Below the pieces are notes generated by a model. The model was not told where the DNA came from, ran no database searches, and saw only the letters and a list, made by a program, of their open reading frames with translations. Made by a program: the position numbers and the translations under genes. Below are positions 37,249 to 54,600 of a stretch of 64,000 bases of DNA, piece by piece (the stretch's first letter is position 1; every line of letters begins with the position of its first letter). Source of the stretch: Uloborus plumipes. Its lineage: Eukaryota > Arthropoda > Arachnida > Araneae > Uloboridae. The stretch spans positions 48,821 through 112,820 of the forward strand of contig JAXGGA010002882.1 of assembly GCA_038373865.1 (NCBI GenBank), given 5' to 3'.

Positions 37249-38965
37249 ACACGAAATAAGTGGTTATTTTAGTGTCAAAAATTTACTGGTTCAAGGACAG
37301 TAAATGCCTTTTGAACTTGTTATAAATGTTGATCCGATAAGCGTGATTGGATGTATACAAAATATTAAAAAAAAGGATGTTAATAGTTTTCAAGTGATTG
37401 ACAAATAAAAAAATATACGATTTTATTTGTCATATTACCCTAATATCCATATTACTATTGATATGGTAGTTTGCAAGTGCATTTTAGTGATATAAAAATA
37501 ACGAAATGCCTTCGATAATAAAATAAATATATTTAATAAAAAGTTATTTCCAAAGTAACACGGTTTCGCCCGTTTTCGTAAGAATAATTGTAATCTTGTT
37601 TTTTTTCTGAACAAATAGTTATCGCAATCGTTAAATACTCAATACATTTCCACTAGTATGACATTTTTTCGCATATACTTAAACTTTGTTTTTTAGACTT
37701 TAAACGGAATTTTAATTGTTGTATATTTGAATAGAGAAACCGTTATGCGTTATAATAGATATTAAAAACTAGCTGAAAAATGTTTTCTCCTTTTTAAAAA
37801 TAAAAACTATTTTTATGTGATTCGGGTGGGATTGTACGGTCACACTCGTAACAAGTAGAAATATTTATTTTTTCCGAACAAAAACAAGTTGATAATTTAA
37901 AGTTGACACATTAAATTATGATACAAAATTGTTCCAAAAATTTAACAGTGGGAAAATTCAAAAGAAATAACTTAAAATGCATGGAATAAAATGCAATTAT
38001 ACATTTATTACTAGTTTTTTTTTAACTTAAAGGAATTTATATTGGCCTTACGAAAATTGTTGTTTTTGAAAAATGAAAAGCATAAAACAGAGCACATAGT
38101 GCATTTTTGAGTTTAGTACTTACACTTCGCTTGTAGATTCATGCAAAAAGATGGTTTCGTTTTTCTTTACACAAATTTTCACAGGTAAGTACTCTTTACA
38201 CTTAAATCATTTTTAGATTTAGAATTTTTTGAACTATTTTTAATAGAAAGCACATCTATGTTACAGTGAATGATATGGTGACTCAACTAAGGTATTGTGC
38301 CAAACATATTTTTTAACGTATATGAAATTGCACTTTGAATACTTTTGCAAATCACAATGAATAAAATATCAAAAAATAACAGCATTTATTTGTGCTACGA
38401 TCTTTTAAAGTTAGATATTATTTTCAGTGCATTTGTCTAAGCACACGATATCATGATTCTCTCAAACTAATTGATTTTTCGAACAAATTACAAAGAAGTC
38501 AGTTATATAAATGTAAATAGAGTGGTTTCTCCTTACTTTGATTTATACTTCAATTTTTTAAGAGTATATTTGTAAATCATTTGAAAATAAAGAGTCAAGA
38601 TATGCTTTATTAAAAGTGATAAAGTTTTTTAATATCCATTAAATTCTAAGTTTTAATTGAATTACCTCAGACTAATTGTGTTCACTAGTATGCTAATTTA
38701 AGAATACTCAAGCGTTTTGTATGCTTTAAGTTAAATCAGTTTATTTGTTATCCTTGCTAGCTCGTAATAATACATTTTGTCAAAAAAATGAAGCATATAA
38801 TACAAAAAAAAAATACAGACGATACTTTTATCAATATATTTTTGATTTTCACTAAACACTAATAATTTGTCTCACTAATTTAAGATAAAAATGGTATATA
38901 TAGGACGACATTAGGAAAAGTTGAAGTCTTAAGACTTCATGAGGTGTTTTGTGTCATTATTTTAG

Positions 38966-39069
38966 GTGAATGTGACAACTTGCTGAACAGTTCGCCGAGG
39001 CTAAAATACTCGTTGGATCTGCTACTGACTGCAGCTGTTCTTTCCTTCAGCATCCTATTTGTCCGGTGA
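38966..39069 (+). CDS. Last exon (C-terminus) of the DUF7042-DUF7045-like gene
   Basis: The acceptor is TTATTTTAG. With the carried G it reads GECDNLLNSSPRLKYS and then the hydrophobic LDLLLTAAVLSFSILF, ending VR and TGA (39067-39069). The small residues NSS, a short polar spacer and a ~16-residue hydrophobic end have the layout of a GPI-anchor signal; a single transmembrane helix with a two-residue tail is the alternative. The GEC before the tail matches the family as recalled. NSS is also a glycosylation sequon. Together the five exons give about 189 residues, so only the C-terminal part of a normally much longer protein is visible. Confidence 0.83.
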
Positions 39070-39330
39070 CCGGCATCAAGCCTGTCCTGGTCATGTGACA
39101 TCACGTCGTCCAATCAGCGCATCAGAATTGCCCTAGTATGGGAGTTTAGAGGGTGGGGCAGAATCGGGGAGTCCAGTGCCTCATGTAAAGGGTCATTATG
39201 TAGACTCTGGTGTGTACGCTCCCCCAAATGGACTGTCTATGTGGCCATGGATTTCAGCAATTAAAACTGCATGAACACGAAGCACCAAAACACGGGCTAC
39301 GTACAGCATTCACGATTTATATAGGCCTCT
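39070..39330 (+). other. Probable 3' untranslated region
   Basis: The 260 bases after the stop are distinctly richer in G+C than the surroundings and are not open in any frame. CAATTAAAAC at about 39259 contains ATTAAA, a variant polyadenylation signal. The true 3' end could be further downstream. Confidence 0.45.
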
Positions 39331-43555
<4,225 letters not shown>

Positions 43556-43777
43556 GTGGAGATTGGACAATCGACCGCTCCTCTTGGAGAAGAACTTGTG
43601 AAAAAATATTCATTTGTGAAGGCAATTTTTATGTTATGGTTTACCTCCAGACATTCAATGTTCAATAATACGACCCCCAAAACCGGAGAGTTTTTGACCT
43701 ATAACAATATGCATATTTGGTCACAGAATAATAAATGTATAGACTTGCTTATGATTAATACAGTTTACTTGATATAA
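43556..43777 (+). pseudogene. Possible Tc1/mariner-superfamily transposase relic
   Basis: The frame contains FMLWFTSRHSMFNN, a gap, and then TYNNMHIWSQNN. In several arthropod Tc1/mariner-type transposases the second catalytic region reads like WTDECxFxxNG followed by NxHNxxIWxxENP. The spacing and the NNMHIWSQNN block fit, but the catalytic Asp/Glu are replaced and no flanking terminal repeats were found. It could be chance. Confidence 0.38.
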
Positions 43778-46700
43778 TGATATTGTAACTTCGTCAATAG
43801 CATTTAATTTGAATTAAGTTACACAATGATTTTAATTGAAGTAATAAATGCTAAAAACAATTACTAATTCTAATTATAGCGATATGGAAAATTGAAAAAA
43901 GTTTTTTTTTTAATTATATATAATATGGAGCTCAATTTTTAAATGCTCATAAAGTAATGTATATTAAATCACAATAAAAATGCATTATGGCATTTTATAA
44001 ATACATTCATGCTTTAAGAATACTTAGGAAGTTTAAAAATTTATACTGCAAGGTTTTTAGCTATGCACATATTCAAAAAAACAATGAACAAAACATTATT
44101 TTTATAATAAAAAATCTTGTTTTGCTGATATAAACTAAAAATGTTGAAGAATTTCAAATATAATTATTTTATACGTTGTTTCATAATGAGAAGTACATAA
44201 TTGTGCATCTCGGGGAAGATAATAATATAGTTATTGCAGTGATATTCTATTTCTATTTAAAACTGAAATATTTTAAAGACAAATATATTTTTATGAACAT
44301 ATATGTCTTTTGGATGCAAAATCGGTAAAAAATTAAGCGATGAATTAGGAATAAATCTGACGTTAAGGAACAAGCTGAAAAGATTCTATGATTACTTATT
44401 AAAAATATTGCGAGGAACAGTAATTTTTAACCTTACTTGCACATATTTATTATTTAACATATTTGCAGCAGTGACGTTGCACATATGAATAACTTCAAAA
44501 CCAGTGTACAGTTAGTTTTGGGAGCTGCATTATTGAACATTGGAACATAAGTTTTAAGCCCTGTTAATGCCTCAAATAATGATGATAATCAAAGGTGCCA
44601 GTCGGCAATATATCTTATTGCTACGTGATGTGCACTGACTGTTTACATACACTTTAGGTGTGCCATTGGAGATTATTTCCTGTAAAATAAGAATGCAAGT
44701 TATTTCTTGTATATGTAATATTCTTTCTAGCTTTCAGATAGCATAAATGGATACTTTTTGTTTGACCACTTTTATGTTTATTTGTTTCCTAAACCTATCA
44801 GCAATTAAAATAAATTTAAAAAATACTGTTGTCATGTTTATTTGGTTTTTGTTTCAATTAATGCACTCAAAACATAAGAAAATATTATATTCTTGTGTAC
44901 TCAATTTTTAGCAGAAAAAAAATACTGATGAATTTAGAGAAACACTTATGGCACATTGAACAAAATAAAAAAATATTTAAGTGAACACTAATTCCAAACA
45001 TACAGTATATTAGCTGAACATTGGTGAGCATTAGCTCTGTTGATCAATTATCAATTAAAGTACATCACATGCAAGATTCAACATATTCGCTATGAGAAAA
45101 AATATTGAGCTCAACTCAAGCAATAATTTAGAAAATCATTAAAAAAATATGTTCCTTGTTTTGTGTGCTTGATTGGTGTATAAAGACTCAAGAATGTATC
45201 TACATTTATAAATAATTATTAAATATTTCGACTTTGTTGGACATCTGGGAGGCAAAAAAATTCTAATACAAAAGTTATTAAACGATAACAAATTAACCAA
45301 TTAAGATGTAAGCACCAAACGCAATTTTAAGTAAATGTAAATCATCGGAACCACTCATTATAAAATGTTTAGGCAACACATACTGAATCGAAGATTTTTT
45401 TTGAATTTGTGTATAAAGCAGAAACTTACCAAACAAAGGTTTTATTTTCAATGTAAATAGTAAATAGCAACACGAGTCACAATGGGACTGTTTTTTGTTT
45501 TACAACAAACCTAGAGCAGTTATTATACCAGAGTAAGAATATAATTATTTTTGTTCTGGCCTGTTTTGTATTGACCTGCTTCTTGTAAAACCAAAATTGT
45601 TTCATTATCACAGTAAAGAAAAATTACAACATTTTGATGTCAAAAAAAAAAAAAAAAAAAGACAGAGCGAATCTATATGAACCTAAATTATAAATAATTT
45701 CAAGTCCTTGTTTATCCAATCAATGTTAAATAAAATTGCCTTTTTTTGTTCAAAAACATTTATATGTTTTTATTTAAGTAATTTTTATTTTAGAGTAAAA
45801 ATATTAAAATTAGACATAAACAAATTGCAATTGCCAGATCATTTCACCAGTAAGTCTAATCACTTAAATATACCTTGATAAAATAATGCAGAATCAAACA
45901 CACTACCTGTGAACAAGGATAGTTTAATGACAGACTTGCTATTTATGCACACAATTTCTTGTTTTCGGCTAAAAAGAATGTTCCGGAAGCAACAACAGAG
46001 AGCGAAATAGAGAATAGCCTAAGAGCACCTCGTTTATTGTGTATTTTAAATGGGCAATTTTTTCTATGAGAGATTGCTAGCACAACCTGTTTGCCTGTCG
46101 TCTTATGTCTGAAAACAGTAGAAAATTAGAATAATATTATGTACTCTAAACACATATAAAACCTGATTACCAGTTGTAAAAAACAACGGCAACTTTTTTT
46201 TCTAAAACAATAATGCAATATAATAAACACACTTTAATGTTTCAAAAATATCTATATATATTAAACGAAAGTAAACACTGAACAAAAATAACAGTAATCC
46301 TTTTAAAAAAGACACAAGAAATAAATAATAAAAGTATCGTAGAACTAGCAAATGAGATGCCCTTCATTTTATGTAGGGAGAAATTATAAAGATTACGTAA
46401 GAACAGAAAGGGAAAAAAATCAACATTATTCTGAAGAGCATTTGAAGATCCGTTAAGGTAAAATTTCTTCAAGGTAAATGAGATTTAACTATTTCTGAGA
46501 GAATACGGAAAAAACGTTTCTTCTCAGCATTCAGAATTTTAAAAGTCAAACAGCATCTATTGATCTGCGAGGGTTTATTGCAAAGACTTTTTGTGCCAAA
46601 AGTCTTGTCTTTGATAGTAGCTGAATACCACATTTCAGCTGCATGCAGAGTAATTTTCTTTTTATCTTTGCTGAACAGATTGCCTGATTCTGCAAAGTGG

Positions 46701-47186
46701 CACTTTTATTATTCGGCTCTCATTTAGATATCAATATCTTTTAAAACGTCCCCAGGGAGTGAACATTTATTTATTATCCTGTTGTGAAACCTCTGCAGTT
46801 CAGTTCTGCTGTGCTTAGAGAAAAATATTTTTTCGTTTGCTAGGAAGGATGTGATTTTTTTTCCATTATGTCATCGAAAAATTTACTGAAACCTCAAGGG
46901 AGTAATAACTTGCAAATATGGTACTATTTTTTTTTCAAAACCTGCACTGAGTGTGTAAATTTATCACCCTAAGCTGTGCAGTAGTATATTTAATACACAA
47001 TTACACAAACATAATTGAGTAAAGTAAAATACAATTACTTTTAAAAGATGCAAGCAATTACATTTTCATAGACGCAATTATCTGGCCAATATGTAATAGC
47101 TGGTATAAGCTTTATTACTACGTTCTTCTGCCCTAACTTTTTTTGTAAGCAACATTTGTAAAAAAGAGAAAATTAGTACTTCACAC
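43778..47186. other. AT-rich DNA, no supported gene
   Basis: Frames at 44303-44488 and 46242-46472 are not recognisable. The stretch 46500-46850 has fewer AT runs and, on the minus strand, short open pieces (for example LHAAEMWYSATIKDKTFG) that might be an old protein remnant, but the family is not identifiable. Confidence 0.5.
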
Positions 47187-48126
47187 TTAACTCGCGAGAG
47201 CTCACGCCATGTTTTGTCACACGAGTGCTAGCGCGGGATCGAAAACGACCCCAATGTGTTTTTCTTCATTTCTTTTCCTTTTTTTCATGACTTCTTTATT
47301 TTATTTTATTCATTTATATTTTTTCACTAACAGAGACTTCTACAATGAATAGTTTTTGATTTGAAATGCATAATGAAAGTGTTTTATGAGCTATTACGAA
47401 AATGTTCCAGCTCTCAAACACATCAGTAACATTTTTTGCGTTTCCCTTTCGTGCAGATTGAAAAATACTTATATTTCGAGCTGGAGTACAAACATTAGCT
47501 CTAAATTTATTTCTTTGCCAAACAGTTTCTTTATCTCTTCCAATAAAGATGTCATCTGTATCAGGATTATCAGAATTTTTGCTAAAAGAAACTTTGCTTT
47601 CACTGTCAAAATTACTAAAGTTTTCTTTATTGCTGAACCTTCATCGTCTGAAATGACACATATTCATCACTTTCTTCATCGGCTAGTAATCTTTTCTTTG
47701 TTATAAGTAGTGCAAAAGCAATTGAAAAATATGAATTTTGCAAGGACCGAACTGCATAATCTTTGTGAACGACACGCTTGTTAACAGAAAATCATGGATA
47801 GAAAAAGCATTGCTAACAAATAATTCTTTTTCACAAAATGTTTCGAAATTCTTTGAATGGAACCGACTCCAAACACCTGTTCCGTTCCGAGAACTTTACT
47901 GACGTCAGTACTCGCCCTGCGGTCGTAAAAGACTCCGATCGCAAGAGCCCCATAGTTTACAAGAATTAAAAGGATTTAAGAAAATTCTAGCCTCACCTAC
48001 ATATCAATCAAGGACACAATGGCAGCTACCAAAAGATGGTTTCCTTATCTGTCCATGAAATTCCAAGAAATGGAAATAAAAATGGTTGGGGTCGTTTTCG
48101 ACCCCGCGTGAGCTCTCGCGTGTTAA
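47187..48126 (-). mobile_element. piggyBac-like element, internally deleted (940 bp)
   Basis: The left end is TTAACTCGCGAGAGCTCACG and the right end the inverse of TTAACACGCGAGAGCTCACG, with TTAA at both edges. A subterminal GAAAACGACCCCAA block is also repeated inverted at both ends (about 47240-47253 and 48087-48100). The element carries an N-terminal piggyBac-like transposase relic on the minus strand (47388-47706). About 0.94 kb remains of what should be ~2.4 kb. Confidence 0.83.
47388..47706 (-). pseudogene. piggyBac-like transposase relic, N-terminal part
   Basis: On the minus strand the frames read KKRLLADEESDEYVSF, then (after a frame change) GRDKETVWQRNKFRAN and ARKGNAKNVTDVFESWN. 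An acidic, Glu/Asp/Ser-rich start, then a DGxxW-like region, and finally R-PGPxGxAKNxxxxxExFxxFF at the entry to the catalytic domain is the usual N-terminal plan of piggyBac transposases. The catalytic core itself is deleted. The 106-codon plus-strand frame covering the same DNA is an antisense shadow. Confidence 0.7.
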
Positions 48127-48792
48127 TTAAGGTTTAATTTCATTACTGTTGAATTCAAAATCAATACAACTAACATATATGGGTTACAAGCAACATACAG
48201 GTTATGTCTGACATATTTGAGTTTGTTTAACTTCATTTTACTGGTTATCACCAAATAACCATATATATACCACACAACCAGTTGCAGGAAGTTGACAGGG
48301 AGTGCATTTTTTTTTCATAGCACAGCTAGAAGTTAGTTTGAAATATTCAAATATTTGAGAGAATTTGTTTTTAAGGAAGGGCAATCTAGCCCTCTAGTAA
48401 CTTTTCTAACCAAAGAAAACGTCTACATAGCTCCGGTAAAAGTAGGATATAACCATCGAATCACGTTGAAAGAATTGTGCGAAAGAATGGTCATTTTCGT
48501 TTTTCTCTGATTAACAGGGCCCGATTAAGATGTTCCAGGAAGCAAGGCCAAATACTGTTTTGGAAGACTGTATTCAAACTTTACAATTTTAACCAATGGC
48601 TAAAACAATTTAGCCATTGACTGAAGTAATTTTAGCCATTTGGGGGCTATAAACAGCGGGCGCTCTAAGCCACTGCCTAGTTGGTCTATTCGGTAGTTAG
48701 GCCTTGCCAATTAATCTTTATTCAAATAAAACCTGTAGGCGACATGCGTCTGTGCACAAAGCCTTCCAAGATTACTCATTCCGACCAAAAGG
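48127..48792. other. Noncoding DNA between two transposon relics
   Basis: No gene recognised; TTAGCCATT repeats near 48596-48640 (AATGGCTAAA, its inverse and TTTTAGCCATT) form a small imperfect palindromic cluster. Confidence 0.5.
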
Positions 48793-49060
48793 ATGCGGGT
48801 TTGGAGGTTTTGCGTTACATCCCGTCCTTCATATAGCTCCAAATCACTTATTTATATCTTCAAAGTCACAAAAACGCCTATGAGATGGCATTTCTCTCCT
48901 TCAGAGACAATAGCAGAAGCTTCTGGGGCGATTTTGAAAGATGTGTCCGAAAAAGGCTTCAAGCATATTTTTTCCGACAGGGAAAAAATATGTGATAGGT
49001 TGATTTTATGCAATAGGAACCAGGTTGAAAAATGTTCATCAAAGCATGAAGTAATAGTTC
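48793..49060 (+). pseudogene. Mariner-like transposase relic, C-terminal part
   Basis: A 95-codon open frame reads RPSYSSKSLIYIFKVTKT, then MRWHFSPSETIAEASGAI, LKDVSEKGFKHIFSD, and REKICDRLILCNRNQVEK. The order matches the end of mariner transposases: H-P-YSPDL-PSD-FLF---K near the third catalytic residue, a RFxSxEEI segment, LKDIPE--F---F--W--R---CI, and a GDYFEG-like terminus. YSPDLAPSD is degenerate and the third catalytic Asp is missing. No TIRs were found. Confidence 0.6.
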
Positions 49061-49080
49061 ACATAATTACGTTTTATTAG

Positions 49081-51101
49081 TTAGTGATCATACTTTATTG
49101 AACAGCTCTAGTAGACTAAAATGCTTCGAATATGTGCTTGTACAAACTTTTGAGAATAACAAACCGCACTTTGCTTCGTAGCGAATGGTACAACTATCGG
49201 TCAAATTCCATTGCAATGTATCACGAGAGTAATTTTTGAGAAGTTCAAGATATCTATGCTTGATATCGACTCCAATTATAATGAATTGGTTCATTTAAAT
49301 AGGGACGGATGAGCAGGATTTTGGACTTGACCAATTAGCTGTTATTTATATTGCCACAATTTCTAACCAACTGATAAGGATATAGCCACTAGCTATTTTC
49401 AATTATATTTTACAAAGCCAAAATCAGCTTCAGCATAACTCTTTCAATTATTTAATAAATATTCTCTATTCACAATAAATTGTTAAATACATCAGAATAT
49501 ATAAATTTTTACTGCTGCATATTACAACGCAGATTAAAACTAGTACATTACTATGTTCGGCAATACATTAAATTGCTTTGAAATTAAAAATGTACTCCTA
49601 TAGTTGATAATTATAGGGCAACATTCTTTCTACATATATTTCCTTGATAAATGCTTCGACGAAGAAACAATGTAATCAATTGTTTAATATGATTATGCAC
49701 AAGCAATAATTAATCATTTAATTATACATGAAGTATATAACAAAACGCATTAAATACCTAAAGTACGGTTTTTTTCACATTCATTATAATAATGATGTTT
49801 TATTAATTAAATCATAATAAATAGCATTTTATTATGCTTCTGTTGAGAAAATAAAGAAAAATAAAGGACAGCTATATATTATTTTTCATATCGTAAGTCT
49901 TAAGCATTTAGAATGAATGGATATCGGAATTATGGCAGTAAAATCTCATTATATTTTTTTGCACTGCAGACTAAGAAAAGGTGCATTAAGAAATATAAAA
50001 TGAGAGAATGGCTATTTTCTTTTACAAGAAAAAACAAAAACAAATTCCATCGTATTCATCTAACTAGTTAAAATCTGGAAAATAAATCTTTAAAACCAAT
50101 GTTAATGATTGGTTTTAGCTTAAAATAATAAATATAAATTATTTTACCTTTTTACTCTTTATGTTATTTTGAAAATCTGCATTGTAATCCACACAAAAAA
50201 AAGCGAGCATAAGTTTTGCTTTCATTGCTTTAAGAAAATTAAACATGCAAGTACAAACTATTTTTTAACCTGAAAATTAAACCTATTCTATTTTAAATAC
50301 TCTTAATTATTTTGATCAAAGTACAGTAATGCTGCTGTAATATCATTTGCAAAAAGAAAAACATTGCTCAGAATTTCGAAAGCAGTTTAAGTTTTTGTAT
50401 TATCTACTTAGCAATATATATTTTTAAATTTTAAAAAGGGGAAATACAATTTTTATACCAAACAAATTTTATATATATATAGGTGGATATTGTATTTACC
50501 TAGTCGAATTATTATTGTTTTTTCTTTTCTTTACATAGAATTGCAGAAGTTTTTGGTACCTATCATAACAGATTTAAAATACATAATCACAAGTACCTAC
50601 TTCCAGAAAAAAACATGCAAGCTAGTGCCATACTATTCGGTTGATCTTGAAAATTTATGGGAATGAAAAAATGAAGTCTCAGAAAATGCACTTATAATGT
50701 ATTTTTCTTTGTAAAGCATCAACTAAAAGAAATGTTAAAGCTGTCATAAGCGAATAAAAGGGTGAACATGTTATGCAAAAGAGAGCCTCAAATGGGTGCT
50801 ATGTAAAATAGAAAACTCGACACTTTGTAAAATAAGGAAGTAAAGACTCCCCCACGAAAGTTTTCACATGTGTTAAAATAAGGTTTTTTTTTTGAAAATA
50901 CTATTATTTTAAAATAAAATGTTTTGATGTAAAATGGTCTCGCAATTATTTAAAATATTCTATCGTATCATACATATTGATTCTTAGAAACTTTGCGTAC
51001 ATCTAACTGGCTAAAAACTGGTATAAAATACACCTAAGCACATTTTTAAATATACTGTTTATTACACAGTAACAACACTTATGATGAAAATATCAAGGCA
51101 T
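49081..51101. other. AT-rich noncoding DNA
   Basis: Nothing recognised. The 68-codon minus frame at 49088-49294 has no domain resemblance and may be trailing transposon DNA. Confidence 0.6.
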
Positions 51102-51600
51102 CTATTCAACATGATTAATTAACTCAATTCGACGAACATCGTAACCTTCAAGTTTTACAGAAAAAGAAATAGAAGATGCTGCTCGACATGTGCCAACTAA
51201 AATTGTAGGTGGTGGCCATTTTAGCAAATTATCATTAGAGTAAATATCATCAGAACAAAGCATAAATGTTGCTTTTTTAACGTTGAATGACATTGATGCA
51301 CAAAGGTATTTATATACTTCATCAAAGCAATTTCAGAGTGTTTACCATTGATGCATGATCTGTTTTGAGAAACATAAAAGTTTCATTTTTTTCTGCTTCC
51401 TTATAAACTTTCCGCATGCTTCATCACTCTCCATATTCTTAATACGGCCAGCAAAGTGAATTTTCGTCTTTTTGGTACAGAATTCTACGAGGACAAAGTC
51501 ATACACAGCTAAATTTTCTGGTGCAAATTTTTCAGCACAAATTTCTTGATAGTTGCGACCTTCAAAACTAATGTCGGACAAATATTTCAGGTTTAATTTA
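51102..51600 (-). pseudogene. Transposon-protein relic with a DFVLV-F--KK---F-G-I module
   Basis: Two minus-strand frames, 51581-51342 and 51293-51102, read in order. The first has APENLAVYDFVLVEFCTKKT, KIHFAGRIKNMESDEACGKF. The second has KKATFMLCSDDIYSNDNLLK and WPPPTILVGTCRAASS. A G(D/N)xVLVxFxxKK--KYYVGxI segment followed by a D-I---LP-P segment is seen at the C-terminal end of proteins from pogo-like transposons in arthropods; the segment at 57115-57410 has the same plan. The inter-frame break is a stop/frameshift. The family assignment is inference. Confidence 0.42.
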
Positions 51601-54600
51601 AATATTGAATATTAAAGCTTTTAATCATTCAATATTTCTTAATTTGACTATTCAGATAGGATATAGTACTCGTGCTACCATCTACATATTATTTTTCAGA
51701 TTTTTCTCATCGTGTTAACGGGGTAAAGTATTGTTTGTTCACATGTGCTCCATGTTTACATGTCACCCCTCACCCCTACTGATCTATTTTACACACCATC
51801 TGAGCCTACATTGAGAAAGGGAGTCAGCGTTATCTTTCATTTTTTAGTAGCCTAACATTTTCATTTTTTTTTTTTTTAGTTAGAGATCTTATAGGGTTAT
51901 TTGAAGTACAACGCCTCACATCTGAAGATACATTTTTAAATGTAAGAAAATAGCTATTAAAGCTTAATAAGACATCCTTGCTTCAAATTTAAAACGCAAC
52001 AATTAAATGCAGCAACACTGCTAACATCAGAAATCATAGTATGAGCTTGGAAGAAAGGAAACCAAGCATCGTGAAATATTTGTTTAATGTGATCAAAAAA
52101 GACGCTTCAAACTGTCAAGTTTAGACGGAGCTAAAAGAAAGAGCCTAGCATTTAGTGCTCTAAAATTATAAAAAGAAAAATATATAACAGAAATCATTTC
52201 AGCTGCGGTCTGTTTTTCTTATAAAGTCCTAAATGCAGATTTTAAATCTAAAAAGAGTTAAATGGCATGTGGATGCAAATATTAGCATATAAATATTAAT
52301 GCAGTTCTTTCTCGTTTGCCACCGTTAAATATTTTTATTGTTTGAAAATTCTTGGATGATGAAAAAATAAACTGCATAAAACTTTTGTAATCGTGTCTTA
52401 AAACAAAGCAGGGTTGAAGATTTTTAACCTTATTTTTTTTTCACTATTGAATTCTTTGAAAAGTAAACTTATTAAAACACAAATACACAATTTCTAACGA
52501 AGATGACGCACTTTTAATTCAGGCAAATATTTGCCCTATTTTATGCTCATTACTAAACATTATTTGCGAACCATAAAATATTTAATGCCCGCAATTTATT
52601 CCAAGAACAGTGTCATAAAAGTTTTTAATTCAACTTATTTACATACCGATGGCTGAGAAAACCCTTTGTGGAAAATCTTCATACTTGTTCTTGCTAGAAA
52701 AAAGATGTTTCATGCTTTACACGAACAAACATTTTTCTTTTCTTTTAAAGAAATAATTCTGAATAATTCTATCAATTTCAGATTGTTTTTTTGTATTGGG
52801 TACCAAATAAAGTAGTTAAAAGTTTTTAACTTGAGAATGAGCTAATTATAATGTTTTAGAATTTTTAGGTTTTTTTTTTTTTTTTTTGTTACCCACCAAA
52901 ACTTTCTATAATATTTTCTGAACAGTTAGTGATTTTGAATCATTTAAAATTATTTGTTCTTGAACAAGTAATAGGTAACTGAGTTTTGAGCTGTTCTACG
53001 CCAGGATTACTTCAAGCTGGAACCTTTTAGTTTGAATTTAAGTACGATTTTTTAATTTCTATAATACAAAGATATTAGTATCCGTTGCAAATATTTAATC
53101 AATAATATTTTTACCTAAACGATTTCCTTATCAGGAATAAGTGTTTCCTATCTCTGTTGATTTGTTTATGACCCTTTTTTTTTATCTAAGCTAGAAATTC
53201 TGATCTATAATAAGGAGATAGTACTAAATACACGTTGACAGATGCTCTGTAATTTATAGGTTAAAAGAGTGCTTTATGTAGTATATATTGTAAACTTTAA
53301 TAGCGTAAAGTAGTCGGAGTTATAAAATTCAACGCGTCGAAATTATTGACTTTATTTTTTCTAACTGACGGTTTTTAACTAACAAAGCCTGAAAGATTGA
53401 TGAAATTAAGACTGGTAATTGAATAAAGACGGATAAATTCAAAAATCTTCCCAATAATAGCCAGTCACGTTTTTGCAGTTTATCAGGATATTTCCAATAA
53501 AACGTACATATATTTATAGTAATAGTTTGACACCATCCTGATTTACCACAAAGGCTCCTAAAGCATTTTTCGAATGGCAACCAAGCTAATGCACAAATTT
53601 AAATCGTATAGAAAATATACACACTCAAATAAATACCTGAAAATTGGTATGTTCGGTGAAAATCACGCAAATAAAATTTGATAAAAAATAGAATAATGTG
53701 AGAAACGAAGGTGTGTTGCATAAGCTACTTGGAAAACAATTTAAATAGCTGGTGTTGGCAGAAACTGTACCAAAACCCAATCGAAAAAATTTTAGAATTG
53801 AAATCATAATAGAAATCTTGATAACATTCGGCAACGGGATCTCCCAAACAAACATGAGTTATCATAATCGATTTAAGAATGTGTAAATGAAGTTTTCGTG
53901 TTTTCATTAAATTTTATTTTCTTTCTCAAGTAGGTGGCTGAAGATTTGAGAAAGAAAATAAACATAAATAAAAGGGAGGAGATGGGCATAGAATCAGCAA
54001 GATTTCATCGCTAAAGTACAAAGAATATCTCATCTACGTATGTAAATATATGCTAATACAGACGACGCTTAGGAGACAAAGACTGATCGTTTAAAATACT
54101 CTAATAAATGTATTTCCTTTGCTTCTGAGGAAACAGAAACTTTAAGAAATATTTTTATTCATAAGGATAATGCATAATATTTTGCTCAAGTATCTTCATA
54201 TGCATGGCGTCATATTGTGTTTTATTTTTAAAAGTGCATAAAGGGTCGGAAAAACATAGCAGAGTACTTTAAGCAAAATACAGTTAAAAACTGGGTCTCG
54301 AAATTTTTGATAAATATGCATTGCTGCGTGTGAGATAAGCAATAACTTGCACGGGGGCAAGATAGGTAAGGGCAACCCAGCTCATACGATAAACTATGAA
54401 AATAAAAACACATGTACTTTAAAAAGAAAATGTTGCGAAGAAACTGACTAGCTTATTTTTCTAGAAAATCATAAATAAATACATAAAGTAGCATATTGAC
54501 AATGTTTCACACGTCATGAAAAATAAACATGGTTAACGAGGAATGTGAAATGGTTGGTAATTGTTATGTTTTCAGGATTGCTAAGAAAAAATTTAATTCA

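Larger units (their letters stand above)
28863..38965 (+). other. Intron (10.1 kb) with nested transposable elements
   Basis: Bounded by GTATGT and TTATTTTAG. Contents: the TTAA element 34999-36226 with the nested hairpin 35157-35807, and the TTAA element 36728-37248. The 28863-34998 part is AT-rich without recognisable features; frames at 30128-30349, 31203-31406, 31783-31968, 32743-33006 and 33145-33327 have no domain resemblance. Confidence 0.6.

Noticed and set aside
46500..46850. Minus-strand protein-like pieces (LHAAEMWYSATIKDKTFG)
   Set aside because: Short, interrupted and not assignable to any family; kept only as a note in the regional entry.
47386..47706. 106-codon plus-strand ORF
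   Set aside because: Antisense shadow of the minus-strand piggyBac-like relic.
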